Source: Methylorubrum sp. B1-46
GTDB taxonomy: Bacteria > Pseudomonadota > Alphaproteobacteria > Rhizobiales > Beijerinckiaceae
Assembly (NCBI RefSeq): GCF_021117295.1
Contig: NZ_CP088247.1
Span: 4,169,001 to 4,233,000 of the forward strand
Length of the DNA: 64,000 nucleotides
Direction: 5' to 3'
Shown: in pieces, positions 16,410 to 24,190 of the stretch
Numbering within the stretch: the stretch's first letter is position 1
How the letters are laid out: the number at the start of each line of letters is the position of its first letter
Notes under the pieces: generated by a model
Told to the model about the DNA's origin: nothing
The model's input: only the letters and a program-made list of their open reading frames with translations
Database searches by the model: none
Translations under genes and position numbers: made by a program

Positions 16410-17070
16410 CCGTCTTTCGGCCGCCCTTGCGACCGTCCTCCTCGCGGCCACGCCGGTGGCGGCGGAGCGTCTGAACATCGGCCGCGTCGCGACGCCGGAG
16501 GAGATCAAGGGCTGGGACATTGACGTGCGGCCGGACGGCCAGGGGCTTCCTGTCGGCAAGGGAACCGCGGCGCTCGGCGAGACGGTCTTCCAGGAGCGCT
16601 GCGCCAGCTGCCATGGCGAGTTCGGCGAGGGCGCGGGACGGTGGCCGGAGCTCGCCGGTGGGTCCGGCACGTTGAAGTCCGACAGTCCGGTTAAGACCAT
16701 CGGGTCCTACTGGCCCTACGCCTCGACCGTCTTCGATTTCATTCACCGGGCAATGCCGTTCGGCGCGGCACAGACCCTCACGCCGGACGAGACATACTCG
16801 GTCACCGCCTATCTCCTCTATCTCAACGACATTCTGAAGGATCAGGACTTCGAGCTGAACGAGAAGAACCTCGCCAGCATCCGCCTGCCTAACGAGAAAA
16901 ACTTCTTCATGGACGACCGCGAGACGGCGGAGAAGGAGTTCTGGACGGCCAAGCCCTGCATGACGAACTGCCTGCCGAAGGAAGCGTCCATCACGAGCCG
17001 CGCTCGCATCCTCGACGTGACGCCAGACAAGGCTGCCGAACCCGCGAAGAAGGCCCCGCCGGTCCAATGA
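16393..17070 (+). CDS. soxD: Cytochrome c SoxD, short monoheme form
   Basis: 225 residues with a signal peptide and one heme motif, CASCH at 70-74. The conserved WPYASTVFDFIHRAMP and the later PCMTNC segment are typical of SoxD N-terminal halves. Paracoccus SoxD is much longer and diheme; here the second heme domain is absent, as in some other alphaproteobacteria. It accepts electrons from SoxC and passes them to the respiratory chain. It overlaps soxC by 17 bases and the next gene by 4 bases. Confidence 0.93.
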   Translation: MSRSRNRLSAALATVLLAATPVAAERLNIGRVATPEEIKGWDIDVRPDGQGLPVGKGTAALGETVFQERCASCHGEFGEGAGRWPELAGGSGTLKSDSPVKTIGSYWPYASTVFDFIHRAMPFGAAQTLTPDETYSVTAYLLYLNDILKDQDFELNEKNLASIRLPNEKNFFMDDRETAEKEFWTAKPCMTNCLPKEASITSRARILDVTPDKAAEPAKKAPPVQ

Positions 17071-18017
17071 CGAGCCGTCCCAACTCCGCGGGAACGCGCT
17101 GCGACAGGCGGTTGTTCTTGGGTGGCCTCGCAGCGGGCTTCGCGGGCGCGTGGCCCGTCCGCCGCGCTTCGGCGAACCAGACAGCGGCGCTCAGGGTCGG
17201 CGCCGCCTCCGTGGAGACGGCGAGCGACGGCACGCTGTCCTCCTCCCTCGCCTTCATGCTGCCCGACACGCCGCGCGCGGAAGTTGAAGCCGTCTTTAAG
17301 GCCGAGGGTCAGCCCGCGGAGGCCACCCCGATTCCGACGAACCCGAGCCTCGTTCGGATCGGCTCGGAAGTCATTCTGATCGATGCCGGCTCGGGCAACT
17401 CGTTCCAGCCCACGGCCGGCAAGCTCGGCGAGACGCTGGAGAGCCGGAACATCTCACGTGAGGCGATCACCCAGGTGGTGTTCACGCACGCCCATCCCGA
17501 TCATCTCTGGGGCGCGGTCGATGATTTCGACGACAGCGAACGGTTTCCCAATGCCCGCTACGTCGTGCCGGCCGCGGAATGGGATTTCTGGACCCGCGAG
17601 GATGTCGAGACCCGCGTACCGGATTGGCTTAAGGGCCTCTCCGTAGGCTCGCGACGGACCCTGCGACGCCTTGAGGCGAAGGTGGAGCGCCGTAAGCCCG
17701 GCGAAAGCATCGCTCCCGGCCTCACCTACGTCGCGACGCCGGGGCATACGCCCGGTCACGCCTCCGTCCTTGTCGAAGCCGGTCGGGAGCAGGTACTGAT
17801 CGGCGGGGATGCCTTGAGCCACGCGGTTGTGTCGTTCCGCCGCCCCGCCTGGGCCTTCGGAAGCGATCTCGACCGTGACCTCGCGGCGCGTACCCGCCTC
17901 ACCCTGCTGGACCGCTTGGCGAATGAGCGGATGACGCTTGTCGGCTTTCACCTCCCGAGCTCAGGCGTCGGACGTGTCGAGCGCGTTGGTGCGAGTTATC
18001 GCTTCGTACAAACCTGA
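17067..18017 (+). CDS. Exported metallo-beta-lactamase-fold hydrolase, SoxH-like
   Basis: 316 residues with a Tat-type signal (CDRRLFLGGLAAG, cut near ASA-NQ). Metal motif THAHPDHLWG, then TPGHTPGHAS and IGGDALSH supply the usual zinc or iron ligands. SoxG and SoxH of Paracoccus are hydrolases of this fold encoded with soxCD, and this gene follows soxD with a 4-base overlap. The substrate is unknown; thiol or glutathione-linked sulfur species in the periplasm are plausible. Start at 17,067 chosen for the overlap and the signal. Confidence 0.85.
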   Translation: MTSRPNSAGTRCDRRLFLGGLAAGFAGAWPVRRASANQTAALRVGAASVETASDGTLSSSLAFMLPDTPRAEVEAVFKAEGQPAEATPIPTNPSLVRIGSEVILIDAGSGNSFQPTAGKLGETLESRNISREAITQVVFTHAHPDHLWGAVDDFDDSERFPNARYVVPAAEWDFWTREDVETRVPDWLKGLSVGSRRTLRRLEAKVERRKPGESIAPGLTYVATPGHTPGHASVLVEAGREQVLIGGDALSHAVVSFRRPAWAFGSDLDRDLAARTRLTLLDRLANERMTLVGFHLPSSGVGRVERVGASYRFVQT

Positions 18018-18030
18018 CGACACGATTTCG

Positions 18031-18069
18031 CAGGAATATTCCTGTCGGAACAGGACCGTTCGCGAACGG
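18031..18069. promoter_or_regulatory. Cluster of perfect palindromes before DsrE-like gene
   Basis: Two exact 14-base palindromes, CAGGAATATTCCTG (18,031-18,044) and CCGTTCGCGAACGG (18,056-18,069), plus CCTGT-N4-ACAGG (18,041-18,054) linking them, are packed into 39 bases between the SoxH-like gene and the next start at 18,080. The first contains the AATATTC element seen ahead of other sox genes. This density suggests an operator; the second palindrome abuts the ribosome site GGAG and could also affect translation. Confidence 0.5.
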
Positions 18070-18079
18070 AGTGGACACG

Positions 18080-18541
18080 ATGATGCTGTCGCGTAGGGGC
18101 GTGTCCGGACTGGCCGCGCTGATGGCTTGGCTCGTGGCGAGCAGGGCCTCGGCGACCCAATCGGCTGACCCCAAGACCCATCGGGTCGCACTGCAGGTCA
18201 GTTCTCGCGAGAACGGCGTGTTCGACCTCGCCCTCAACAACGCGGTCAATCTCGCACGCGAATACAGCAATCAGGCCGAGGAGCTTGAGGTCGAGATCGT
18301 TGCCTATGGGCCGGGTCTGCACATGCTGCGGGCCGACACATCGCCCGTGACGTCGAGGATCCACTCCATCACCGAGAGCGTGCCGGGAATCGTACTCTCG
18401 GCCTGCGGCAACACCATCAAAGCCATGGAGAAGGCAGAGGGGCACCCTCTGGAATTACTGCCACACGTCGGCATCGTTTCGGCTGGTGCAGTCCGTCTCG
18501 TGGCACTTCAGGAGGCAGGTTGGAGCTATCTCCGCGTTTGA
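18080..18541 (+). CDS. Exported DsrE-family protein (second copy)
   Basis: 153 residues with a signal peptide (cut near ASA-TQ) and a DsrE/F-like domain: HRVALQVSSREN opening and conserved Cys109 in LSACGNTI. The length and cysteine position equal those of the DsrE-like protein at 3,733-4,194. The ATG at 18,080 is preferred because GGAG lies nine bases upstream; a GTG at 18,071 is in frame. It is the last intact gene of the sulfur region. A sulfur-relay or sensing role in the periplasm is inferred. Confidence 0.8.
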   Translation: MMLSRRGVSGLAALMAWLVASRASATQSADPKTHRVALQVSSRENGVFDLALNNAVNLAREYSNQAEELEVEIVAYGPGLHMLRADTSPVTSRIHSITESVPGIVLSACGNTIKAMEKAEGHPLELLPHVGIVSAGAVRLVALQEAGWSYLRV

Positions 18542-18708
18542 TCGCGCCGGGTCGCCGAAGGCTAGCCATTGGTTGGTCGCGAGACTGCCTCAGGGGTACA
18601 TCGAGTGCACCGTTCACACATCCGCGTTTGGCGTAGTCCGCCTTCGGTCGCGCAGTAGCTGGTTCCTCGGCGCACACGACGCGCTCAAGGTTTTACAGGA
18701 ACCGATGA

Positions 18709-19182
18709 ATGCTCGGAATCGCCGTCCCCGCCGTGGCGCTGGCCATGGTCGTCGTCACGCCTGCCCTTGCGATTGAAGTGACGAAGAGCGTGATGGTGCC
18801 TGCATCGCCCGAAGCGGTCTGGAAGATGGTTGGCGGGTTTTGCGGCATCGGCAACTGGCACCTCGTCATCGAGAAGTGGGTGCTGTCTTAGAAAGGCGGC
18901 AGGCAGGAGTGAACATTGTCGATGAAGGGCAGTGACACCATCATGGAGGAAGAACAGTTCCGCGGCGACAAGAAGATAGACTACACATGCACGATAATCT
19001 CCCGCCCGCTGCCTGTGTAGAGCTATAAGTCCATGCTCATAGTGTAGAAGGACGGGAGCGGATCGAAGGTATCCTGGGCCGGAAACGTCAAGCCCAAGGG
19101 GGCCTTTGATGCTAAAGCCAAGGAGACAATTGCTGAAGTCTAGGAGGCGGGCCCGAGGGTCATCGCCGACAAGTCCCAGTAA
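18709..19182 (+). pseudogene. SRPBCC-family exported protein, decayed
   Basis: A single uninterrupted frame from the ATG at 18,709 to TAA at 19,180 encodes a recognisable SRPBCC protein: signal peptide ending ALA, then EVTKSVMVPASPEAVWKMVG, FCGIGNWH, DTIMEEEQFRGDKKIDYT, ISRPLPV, SWAGNVKPKGAFDAKAKETI. Five nonsense codons lie in that frame at 18,889 (TAG), 18,910 (TGA), 19,018 (TAG), 19,045 (TAG) and 19,141 (TAG), yet no frameshift. Base composition is lower in GC than the surroundings. The plain reading is a gene decaying by point mutation. Family members are secreted lipid- or ligand-binding-like proteins of unknown role in methylobacteria. Confidence 0.8.
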
Positions 19183-19412
19183 TCACGTCGGCAGGCGCAG
19201 AGATTTTGGGGCCGCTCTTTCGCACTTGGAGCGGGATCGGCCTAGATCAAAATCCGTCACCGTCGAGTAAGACGCGGATCACACCCAGGGCGTCGCCAAC
19301 GTACTGCTACGCCCCGCAGCGACCTGACTGGGCGATCACATGGTGTTGCTTCGCGCCGAACCGTTCCTCTGACCTCCTATCTTCCAGGGCGACATCGAAG
19401 GGACGGTCGAGA

Positions 19413-20124
19413 ATGCGACAGGTGAAGGTCAGGCTGATCGAGCCGGGGCTGCCGCCCCGGCGGACGCGCTTGAAAATTCCCGGTTGGGCGGGCGATCCGG
19501 AGCCCCGCACAGAAGGCTCGCAGGATTATGCCTGGCACTGCATCCCGCTCTTGGAAGCGGTCAAAGGCGGGATCGAGCTGTTCTACGCCTACGACGCCGA
19601 ATTGGGCGTGAGCACCAGGGCCGCAAGACTGGTCTTTGAGGGAATTTCGCCGAGCCCGGCGGACCGGGACCGCAAAGGCCGCCGCTCTGGAGCTTCGGCG
19701 AGGCCTACTACGCCTATCGGATCCTCATCGACCTAAGGGTCGAGGAGAATTAGGTGATCAGGACCGAGATCCACCCACGCTTCTACACCGACTGGACCGG
19801 AACAGTGCCGGTCGCAATGCCGGCACTCATCCGGCACTGGGGGCCGACGATGTACTTCATGGTGTTCAAGGCCCCGGACGAAGGCCGCAGGCATATCTTC
19901 CGGAAGGACGAGCCGTTCATGCAGGTGTCCGTCGTCTCGGTTGAGGCCGATTTCGAGCTCATGGCGATGAACGAAGAGGAGGCGCCGAGCGCGAACTCCA
20001 ATCGCGACGCATCTACCCCAGCCGCGAGACGCTGGCGGCGGACTCGCAGTGGACCTCGGCGACCCACACCGTGTTCGGCGGAACCTACCGGCGCATCCTA
20101 GGCGCCGCCAAGAGCCAGCGGTAA
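19413..20124 (+). pseudogene. DUF6065-like protein, frameshifted
   Basis: Three frames must be joined to read one protein. The first part (ATG at 19,413) gives LKIPGWAGDPEPRTEGSQDY and IELFYAYDAELGVS. After a shift near 19,680 comes WSFGEAYYAYRILIDLRVEEN, then a TAG at 19,751, then IHPRFYTDWTGTVPVAMPAL and MYFMVFKAPDEGRRHIFR. After a second shift near 19,995 the end reads IYPSRETLAADSQWTSATHT to the TAA at 20,122. This order resembles DUF6065 proteins. Two shifts and one stop make it non-functional as one chain. Confidence 0.7.
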
Positions 20125-20160
20125 GGCTGGGCGGGGTGCGGAACCATCCACCCCGCCGCA

Positions 20161-20465
20161 TCAGGCTCTGTACCCGTACGGCATGTCGCAGCAGTGATGG
20201 TGATGGTGGCGATGATAGTAGTATTGCGCCTGCTGTACCGTGGCCTCGCCCTAAGAGGCGGCAAGTAGCGGTTTGGCCTTCGCCGCGACCTCGTCCGGCT
20301 CCTTTAGGAGCGCCACAGCGTCGGGGATGGGCTTGGGCAGGTCGGCGTAGCTCTCGGCACGCATGGCCGCGGTTAGCACGGTCTGGGCAGGCATCGCGGC
20401 CTGTGCTGGGTCGGCGGCCGCGAGCAGGTTGACGGCCCCGATCAGGCAGCGACTGGCTTGTCCAT
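20161..20465 (-). pseudogene. Small exported His-rich protein, broken
   Basis: A GGGAGG ribosome site precedes an ATG at 20,465 (MDKPVA), but the frame must shift within about 20 bases to continue into CLIGAVNLLAAADPAQAA, which looks like a signal peptide. The chain continues to ESYADLPKPIPDAVALLKEP. A TAG stop follows LLAAS, and the same frame then reads AQYYYHRHHHHHCCDMPYG to a TGA at 20,161. One frameshift and one stop therefore interrupt what was a roughly 100-residue secreted protein with a metal-binding-like His tail. Not recognised as a named family. Confidence 0.5.
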
Positions 20466-20642
20466 CGACGGGAACCTCCCTTGAATGGCGCGGCCCGCCC
20501 CGGGAAAAGCGCGGACGGAAGCGCCGCCGGAAACACCACCTGCGGTAAAGCAGTTCCGGCTTGCCCAAGGCCAGGCAAGCACTTCTCCAACATGAGCATT
20601 GAAGTGCTTGCCGCCACTCGCTATTGTCGGTGCCGGCATTCG

Positions 20643-20668
20643 ATGAAATTGATTTTAGTCAATTTCAT
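20643..20668. promoter_or_regulatory. 10-base perfect inverted repeat upstream of Cys-rich gene
   Basis: ATGAAATTGA (20,643-20,652) and TCAATTTCAT (20,659-20,668) are exact inverted repeats around TTTTAG, in an AT-rich island of GC-rich DNA about 95 bases before the small cysteine-rich gene. The form suits an operator of a dimeric repressor (Fur-like, TetR or similar). Neighbouring genes for a metal transporter and a Dps-like protein make a metal regulator plausible, but the motif does not match a consensus I can name. Confidence 0.5.
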
Positions 20669-20761
20669 TCACATCTTCAGTTGCTAAATGCAGCTCGACT
20701 ACACACTGCATCGTCGTCGCAGACATGCGGCGTGTGCCTGCCGCTTTTCGAGGAGACTGCG

Positions 20762-21013
20762 ATGGCGAGACGTTTGCGTTGGTTCCTGCTGGTTCAACTC
20801 GCGGTCGTGCCTGCAGCGTTCGCCCAGCAACCTGCGGCGTCACCGGACGCGCCGGCGTCCTTCGTCGAACCAACGAACGCGGCCCACCGGCACTGTTCCG
20901 GCTCGTGTCTGAAGACCGGCGCCCTGCAGTGGTTCTGCCGGCCCGACCAGACGTGCTCCATCGATTGCGCGACCGCGCCGCCGAAGATGCACTGCCACGA
21001 TCCGCAGCGGTAG
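20762..21013 (+). CDS. Small cysteine-rich secreted protein
   Basis: 83 residues: signal peptide (cut near AFA-QQ) and a mature part of about 63 residues with six cysteines in the pattern HCSGSCLKTG, WFCRPDQTCSIDC and MHCHDP. The ATG at 20,762 follows GAGGAG. The spaced cysteines could form disulfides or hold a metal. No family recognised. Its convergent neighbour is a VIT-type metal transporter and an inverted repeat lies in its upstream region. Intact, in contrast to the decayed genes just before it. Confidence 0.65.
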   Translation: MARRLRWFLLVQLAVVPAAFAQQPAASPDAPASFVEPTNAAHRHCSGSCLKTGALQWFCRPDQTCSIDCATAPPKMHCHDPQR

Positions 21014-21709
21014 TCAGACGGCCTTGCCGACCAGGCTCCCGATTCCTGCCGTGACGGCCATGGCCAGTACGCCCCAGAAGGTCACCCGCGCCGTCGCCCG
21101 GGCGATGGGGGCGCCGCCCGCCTTGGCGCCGAGTCCCCCAAGCACCGCCAGGAATACCAGCGAGGCCCCCGACACCGTATAGACCGCGATGTTGCCGGGC
21201 GAGAGCGCCGCCGTCGCCAGGGGTAAGGCCGCGCCGGCCGAGAAGGTCGCCGCCGAGGTCAGCGCCGCCTGGACCGGCCGAGCCGTCGTGACCTCGGAGA
21301 TGCCGAGCTCGTCCCGGGCATGGGCGCCGAGCGCATCCTTGGCCATCAGTTGTTCCGCGACCTGCAAGGCGAGCGCATGGTCGAGGCCCCGGTCGACGTA
21401 GATCCGCGCGAGTTCCTCCCACTCGGCGGCCGGGTCGTCGCCGAGCTCGCGCTGCTCGCGGGCGAGGTCGGCCTGCTCGGTGTCGGCCTGGGAACTCACC
21501 GAGACGTACTCGCCGGCCGCCATCGACATCGCGCCTGCCACGAGGCCCGCGCTGCCGGCGACGAGGATTTCACCCGTGTTGGCGGACGAGGCTGCCACAC
21601 CCACGATCAGGCTCGCGGTGGAGACGAGGCCGTCATTTGCGCCGAGGACGGCGGCTCGCAGCCAGCCGATGCGGTCGATCAGGTGCCGCTCCTGGTGGAC
21701 GGGTCGCAT
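21014..21709 (-). CDS. VIT1/CCC1-family iron/manganese transporter
   Basis: 231 residues. The N-terminal membrane segment WLRAAVLGANDGLVSTASLIVG and MSMAAGEYVSVSSQADTE are the VIT signature; a soluble charged helical region (residues ~85-140) binds metal in this family, followed by three membrane segments. VIT proteins remove Fe(II) or Mn(II) from the cytoplasm. The ATG at 21,709 opens the family-typical N-terminus; sequence upstream in frame is not protein-like. It lies five bases behind the cytochrome b561 gene on the same strand and converges on the small cysteine-rich gene. Confidence 0.92.
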   Translation of the reverse strand: MRPVHQERHLIDRIGWLRAAVLGANDGLVSTASLIVGVAASSANTGEILVAGSAGLVAGAMSMAAGEYVSVSSQADTEQADLAREQRELGDDPAAEWEELARIYVDRGLDHALALQVAEQLMAKDALGAHARDELGISEVTTARPVQAALTSAATFSAGAALPLATAALSPGNIAVYTVSGASLVFLAVLGGLGAKAGGAPIARATARVTFWGVLAMAVTAGIGSLVGKAV

Positions 21710-21714
21710 GGGCG

Positions 21715-22260
21715 TCAGGATCCCCGGGGCAGCATGCGGCGCAGGACGGCGTCGTGCCAGAGGTAGTGGTGCACGAGGGCGGCGACCGCGTGGAACAGGG
21801 CCAGGACCATCAGCACGTTGGCGGCCAACCCGTGCCAGTGAGTCAGGGGCCGCCGCCACTCCGGGTCGCCGATCTGCGGCAGGCTGACCGGGCCGAGGGA
21901 GACACCGCGCACGAAGGCGTTGGCGATGCCGAGGCCGACGATGACCAGCAGCAGGACGTAGAGCGCGGCGTGGGTCGCCTTCGCCAGGCGATGAAGGGGC
22001 CCAGGGTCATCGACCGGCAGGTCGCGGCCCCGGGCCCGCCGCCAGATGAGGAAGGCTACGACGAGGCCGGTGAGGACGAAGCCCAGGTCGAAATGGGCCG
22101 ACCAGATGCCGGAGCGCAGGGCACTCTTTGGGACAAGGTCTTCGAGGAACGTCCCGACCAGCCATAGGCCGAGCACGAGCGCCGCGGTCAACCAATGCAG
22201 CGCGATGGTGCCGCCGTCGTATCTCGCCGTCGGCCGTGTCGTATCGTCGGGTGCATTCAT
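21715..22260 (-). CDS. Cytochrome b561 family membrane protein
   Basis: 181 residues with four membrane helices and the histidines of a b-type diheme protein: IALHWLTAALVLGLW, SAHFDLGFVLTG, LHRLAKATHAALYVLL and LTHWHGLAANVLMVLALFHAVAALVHHYLWHDAVLRRM. It matches the CybB-type superoxide:ubiquinone oxidoreductase group. It probably shares a transcript with the VIT gene downstream. Partner proteins are not visible, so its electron donor is unknown. Confidence 0.92.
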   Translation of the reverse strand: MNAPDDTTRPTARYDGGTIALHWLTAALVLGLWLVGTFLEDLVPKSALRSGIWSAHFDLGFVLTGLVVAFLIWRRARGRDLPVDDPGPLHRLAKATHAALYVLLLVIVGLGIANAFVRGVSLGPVSLPQIGDPEWRRPLTHWHGLAANVLMVLALFHAVAALVHHYLWHDAVLRRMLPRGS

Positions 22261-22274
22261 GGTCGAGATCCTGC

Positions 22275-22550
22275 CTACGCCGGTGATGCTGCCGGGGGAT
22301 GACGGTCGCCGACGGCTGGACCCGCCGGGGCTATGGCTCGCCTGCCCTTGGCGCTGATGAACCAGAGACCCTCCGGGTCCCGGCTCGACAGCCGCGGGCG
22401 GATCAACCCGCGTTCCCTCAGGGACCGGACCGTGCGCATCTCCCAGGGCTTGGGCGAGACGAGCGGTCCCTCCCGGTCGAGCCGGAGCAACATGGCTCGC
22501 TGGCCGGGCGTGAGGGGAGGCTGAGGCGTCGTTCGATCCCGGGGGCGCAT
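22275..22550 (-). CDS. Small winged-helix-like protein, unknown
   Basis: 91 residues: PLTPGQRAMLLRLDREGPLV, TVRSLRERGLIRP and DPEGLWFISAKGRRAI follow the helix-helix-wing order of small MarR or PadR-like domains used to predict a winged helix. The start at 22,550 was chosen as the first ATG after an AT-rich promoter-like stretch that includes AGTTT (22,555-22,559) and AAACT (22,571-22,575) as an inverted repeat. No ribosome site is obvious. Function unknown. Confidence 0.6.
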   Translation of the reverse strand: MRPRDRTTPQPPLTPGQRAMLLRLDREGPLVSPKPWEMRTVRSLRERGLIRPRLSSRDPEGLWFISAKGRRAIAPAGPAVGDRHPPAASPA

Positions 22551-22593
22551 CTCTAGTTTGGAATTAATATAAACTGATCGCGGGTCAAGGGGA

Positions 22594-22619
22594 AACCCCG
22601 CGCCTGACGGCGCGGGGTT
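22594..22619 (-). terminator. Terminator of the exported Dps-like gene
   Basis: An 11-base perfect stem AACCCCGCGCC / GGCGCGGGGTT around four bases begins nine bases after the Dps-like stop, reading on the minus strand into TTTCCCC. A factor-independent terminator is the simplest reading. Confidence 0.75.
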
Positions 22620-22627
22620 GGCTGTCG

Positions 22628-23485
22628 TCAGGGCTTGGCGGGTGTTTGGGCCGGAGCCTGCTGGCCCTGCAGGTCGACCGGCTTGTTGTCGTTGAGGTCC
22701 CAGCCGGTGTTCGGGTCGGTGTGCGTCCGCTGGAGCTGCGCCCGCATCTGCCACTGGTACTTGGCGATCCCGTGCTCGACCTCCTGCAGCAGGTTCGACG
22801 TGGTGGGGTCGACGTCCTCGGTCGTCTTGATGGCCGCGTGCACCTCCTCGCCGACGCGCTTGTAGGCGTTGGTGAACCACACGAGGATCTGCGCATCGTC
22901 GAGGAAGCCGCCGGGAATCTCCGGCACGCCGGAAGTCTTCACGATGGTGTTCGCGCGCCCGTCGGCCGAGACGCCGACCGCGAGGAGGCGCTCGGCGATG
23001 GTGTCGGCGTACTTCGACAGGCCCTCGTAGTGCTCCTGCAGCAGGAGGTGCAGCGGGTAGTACAGGGTGCCCGATGCGTTCCAGTGCGCCTGCTTGGTCT
23101 GCAACTGGAGTTGCTGCAACTCGGTCAGGGTCTGCTGAAGGGCGGCGACGTCCTTCTTCATGCCCTCCTCGCCGGCACCGAGGTCGATGACCGGCTGGCG
23201 GCTGACCTCGTTCGTCGGGAATGCCCCGAGGGGCTGGCGGCTTGTCACCTGGGTCTGCGAGGACTGGCGAACGCCCTCGGTCTTGTTGCTAGGGCCCTGT
23301 GAACCCGCGGGCTGGGTCGCGGTGGTTTCCTGGGCGACCTGCATGCGCGCCAGGATCTGTGCGGCGGAGGGGGCGACCGCCTTGGCGGGGGTTGAGGCTG
23401 GGGCGGCCTCGCGTGCCAGGGCTGGTGTGAGCACGGTCGAGGCCAGGAGGAGCATGGCCGCCAGGGCGTGGATCGGACGGGTCAT
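22628..23485 (-). CDS. Exported Dps/ferritin-like protein
   Basis: 285 residues. A signal peptide (cut near ALA-RE) and a low-complexity linker of about 80 residues precede a Dps-type four-helix domain. The domain shows KQAHWNASGTLYYPLH, LLQEHYEGLSKYADTIAERL and LLAVGVSADGRANTI, keeping the His, His, Asp and Glu positions of the Dps ferroxidase site. Usual Dps proteins are cytoplasmic, about 160-190 residues, and bind DNA and iron. Export implies a periplasmic iron-oxidising or peroxide-scavenging role instead. It neighbours a VIT metal transporter, which fits metal handling. It ends at a strong terminator. Confidence 0.82.
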   Translation of the reverse strand: MTRPIHALAAMLLLASTVLTPALAREAAPASTPAKAVAPSAAQILARMQVAQETTATQPAGSQGPSNKTEGVRQSSQTQVTSRQPLGAFPTNEVSRQPVIDLGAGEEGMKKDVAALQQTLTELQQLQLQTKQAHWNASGTLYYPLHLLLQEHYEGLSKYADTIAERLLAVGVSADGRANTIVKTSGVPEIPGGFLDDAQILVWFTNAYKRVGEEVHAAIKTTEDVDPTTSNLLQEVEHGIAKYQWQMRAQLQRTHTDPNTGWDLNDNKPVDLQGQQAPAQTPAKP

Positions 23486-23748
23486 CGGGAACCTTGGGAA
23501 CGCTGCATTGGGTGAGGTCCCGCACGCCTTCGGGCAGCCGGGAAGCCCTAGCTGGGACGAACACGGCCTCCCCCTCGTTCCGGTATGAACCCGAATTTAG
23601 GCACCGGGGATTCCTGCCCCGCTTGTCCCCTGGCGAGGTCTCGGCCATGTCACGGGAGCGTTTTCGGATAGGTTTCCGGAGGCCGTTCATTGCTTGACCT
23701 CATCGTCGGGCGCGCTGACGGGCGGCCTCGCCCGAGGGGAGCAAACCG

Positions 23749-23976
23749 TTGACGTCCACGCGGCGCTTCGAGGTGCGGTTGGCGACCCGCGACGGACGTC
23801 GGGTCCTGACGGCGCAGGCGGAGCGCGAGGTCGCGCTGATGGCCGAGTCGGTGATGAGGCGTTACGGCGACGACATCCTCGACGTGGGCTTTTCGGTCGC
23901 GGCCCCCGACCCGGCGGCGAGCCGGCGGATCGCCCTCTACCTCTCGACGCTGGTCAACGAACTCGACCCGGCTTGA
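23749..23976 (+). CDS. Small hypothetical protein
   Basis: 75 residues from a TTG start preceded by GAGGGGAG. The sequence is charged and helical (RRVLTAQAEREVALMAESVM, YLSTLVNELDPA) with no membrane segment or recognised domain. Codon use matches the genome. It stands alone between the Dps-like gene and a stretch of decayed sequence. Confidence 0.5.
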   Translation: MTSTRRFEVRLATRDGRRVLTAQAEREVALMAESVMRRYGDDILDVGFSVAAPDPAASRRIALYLSTLVNELDPA

Positions 23977-24034
23977 GGTCTACGCCCCGGTTCTCGCGCG
24001 GGGCAGGTGGTTCCCAGGGTGGTGCGCAAGACAC

Positions 24035-24190
24035 TCAACGGTGCATCGCCAGCATCCAGAAGGCCATAACGACCATCATCACGTTCTCGGTGAGCGGGAC
24101 GAAGCCGAGCGGGACCTTGCTCGACCCGCCCACGCAGGCGCACTTGATGTCGCACTTGTCGAGATGGACCGCCTTTGAACACCGAGACTG
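24035..24190 (-). pseudogene. C-terminal fragment of a membrane protein
   Basis: On the minus strand the frame reads AVHLDKCDIKCACVGGSSKV followed by PLGFVPLTENVMMVVMAFWM and a TGA at 24,035. A TAG lies just upstream and there is no start codon before the MMVV, so only a tail survives. The Cys-rich ACVGG turn and single hydrophobic helix look like the end of a metal-related membrane protein; the family is not identified. Confidence 0.4.

Noticed and set aside
18709..19182. Amber (TAG) readthrough or recoding of the SRPBCC frame
   Set aside because: One of the five stops is TGA, no recoding element is visible and neighbouring genes are also broken, so decay is simpler.
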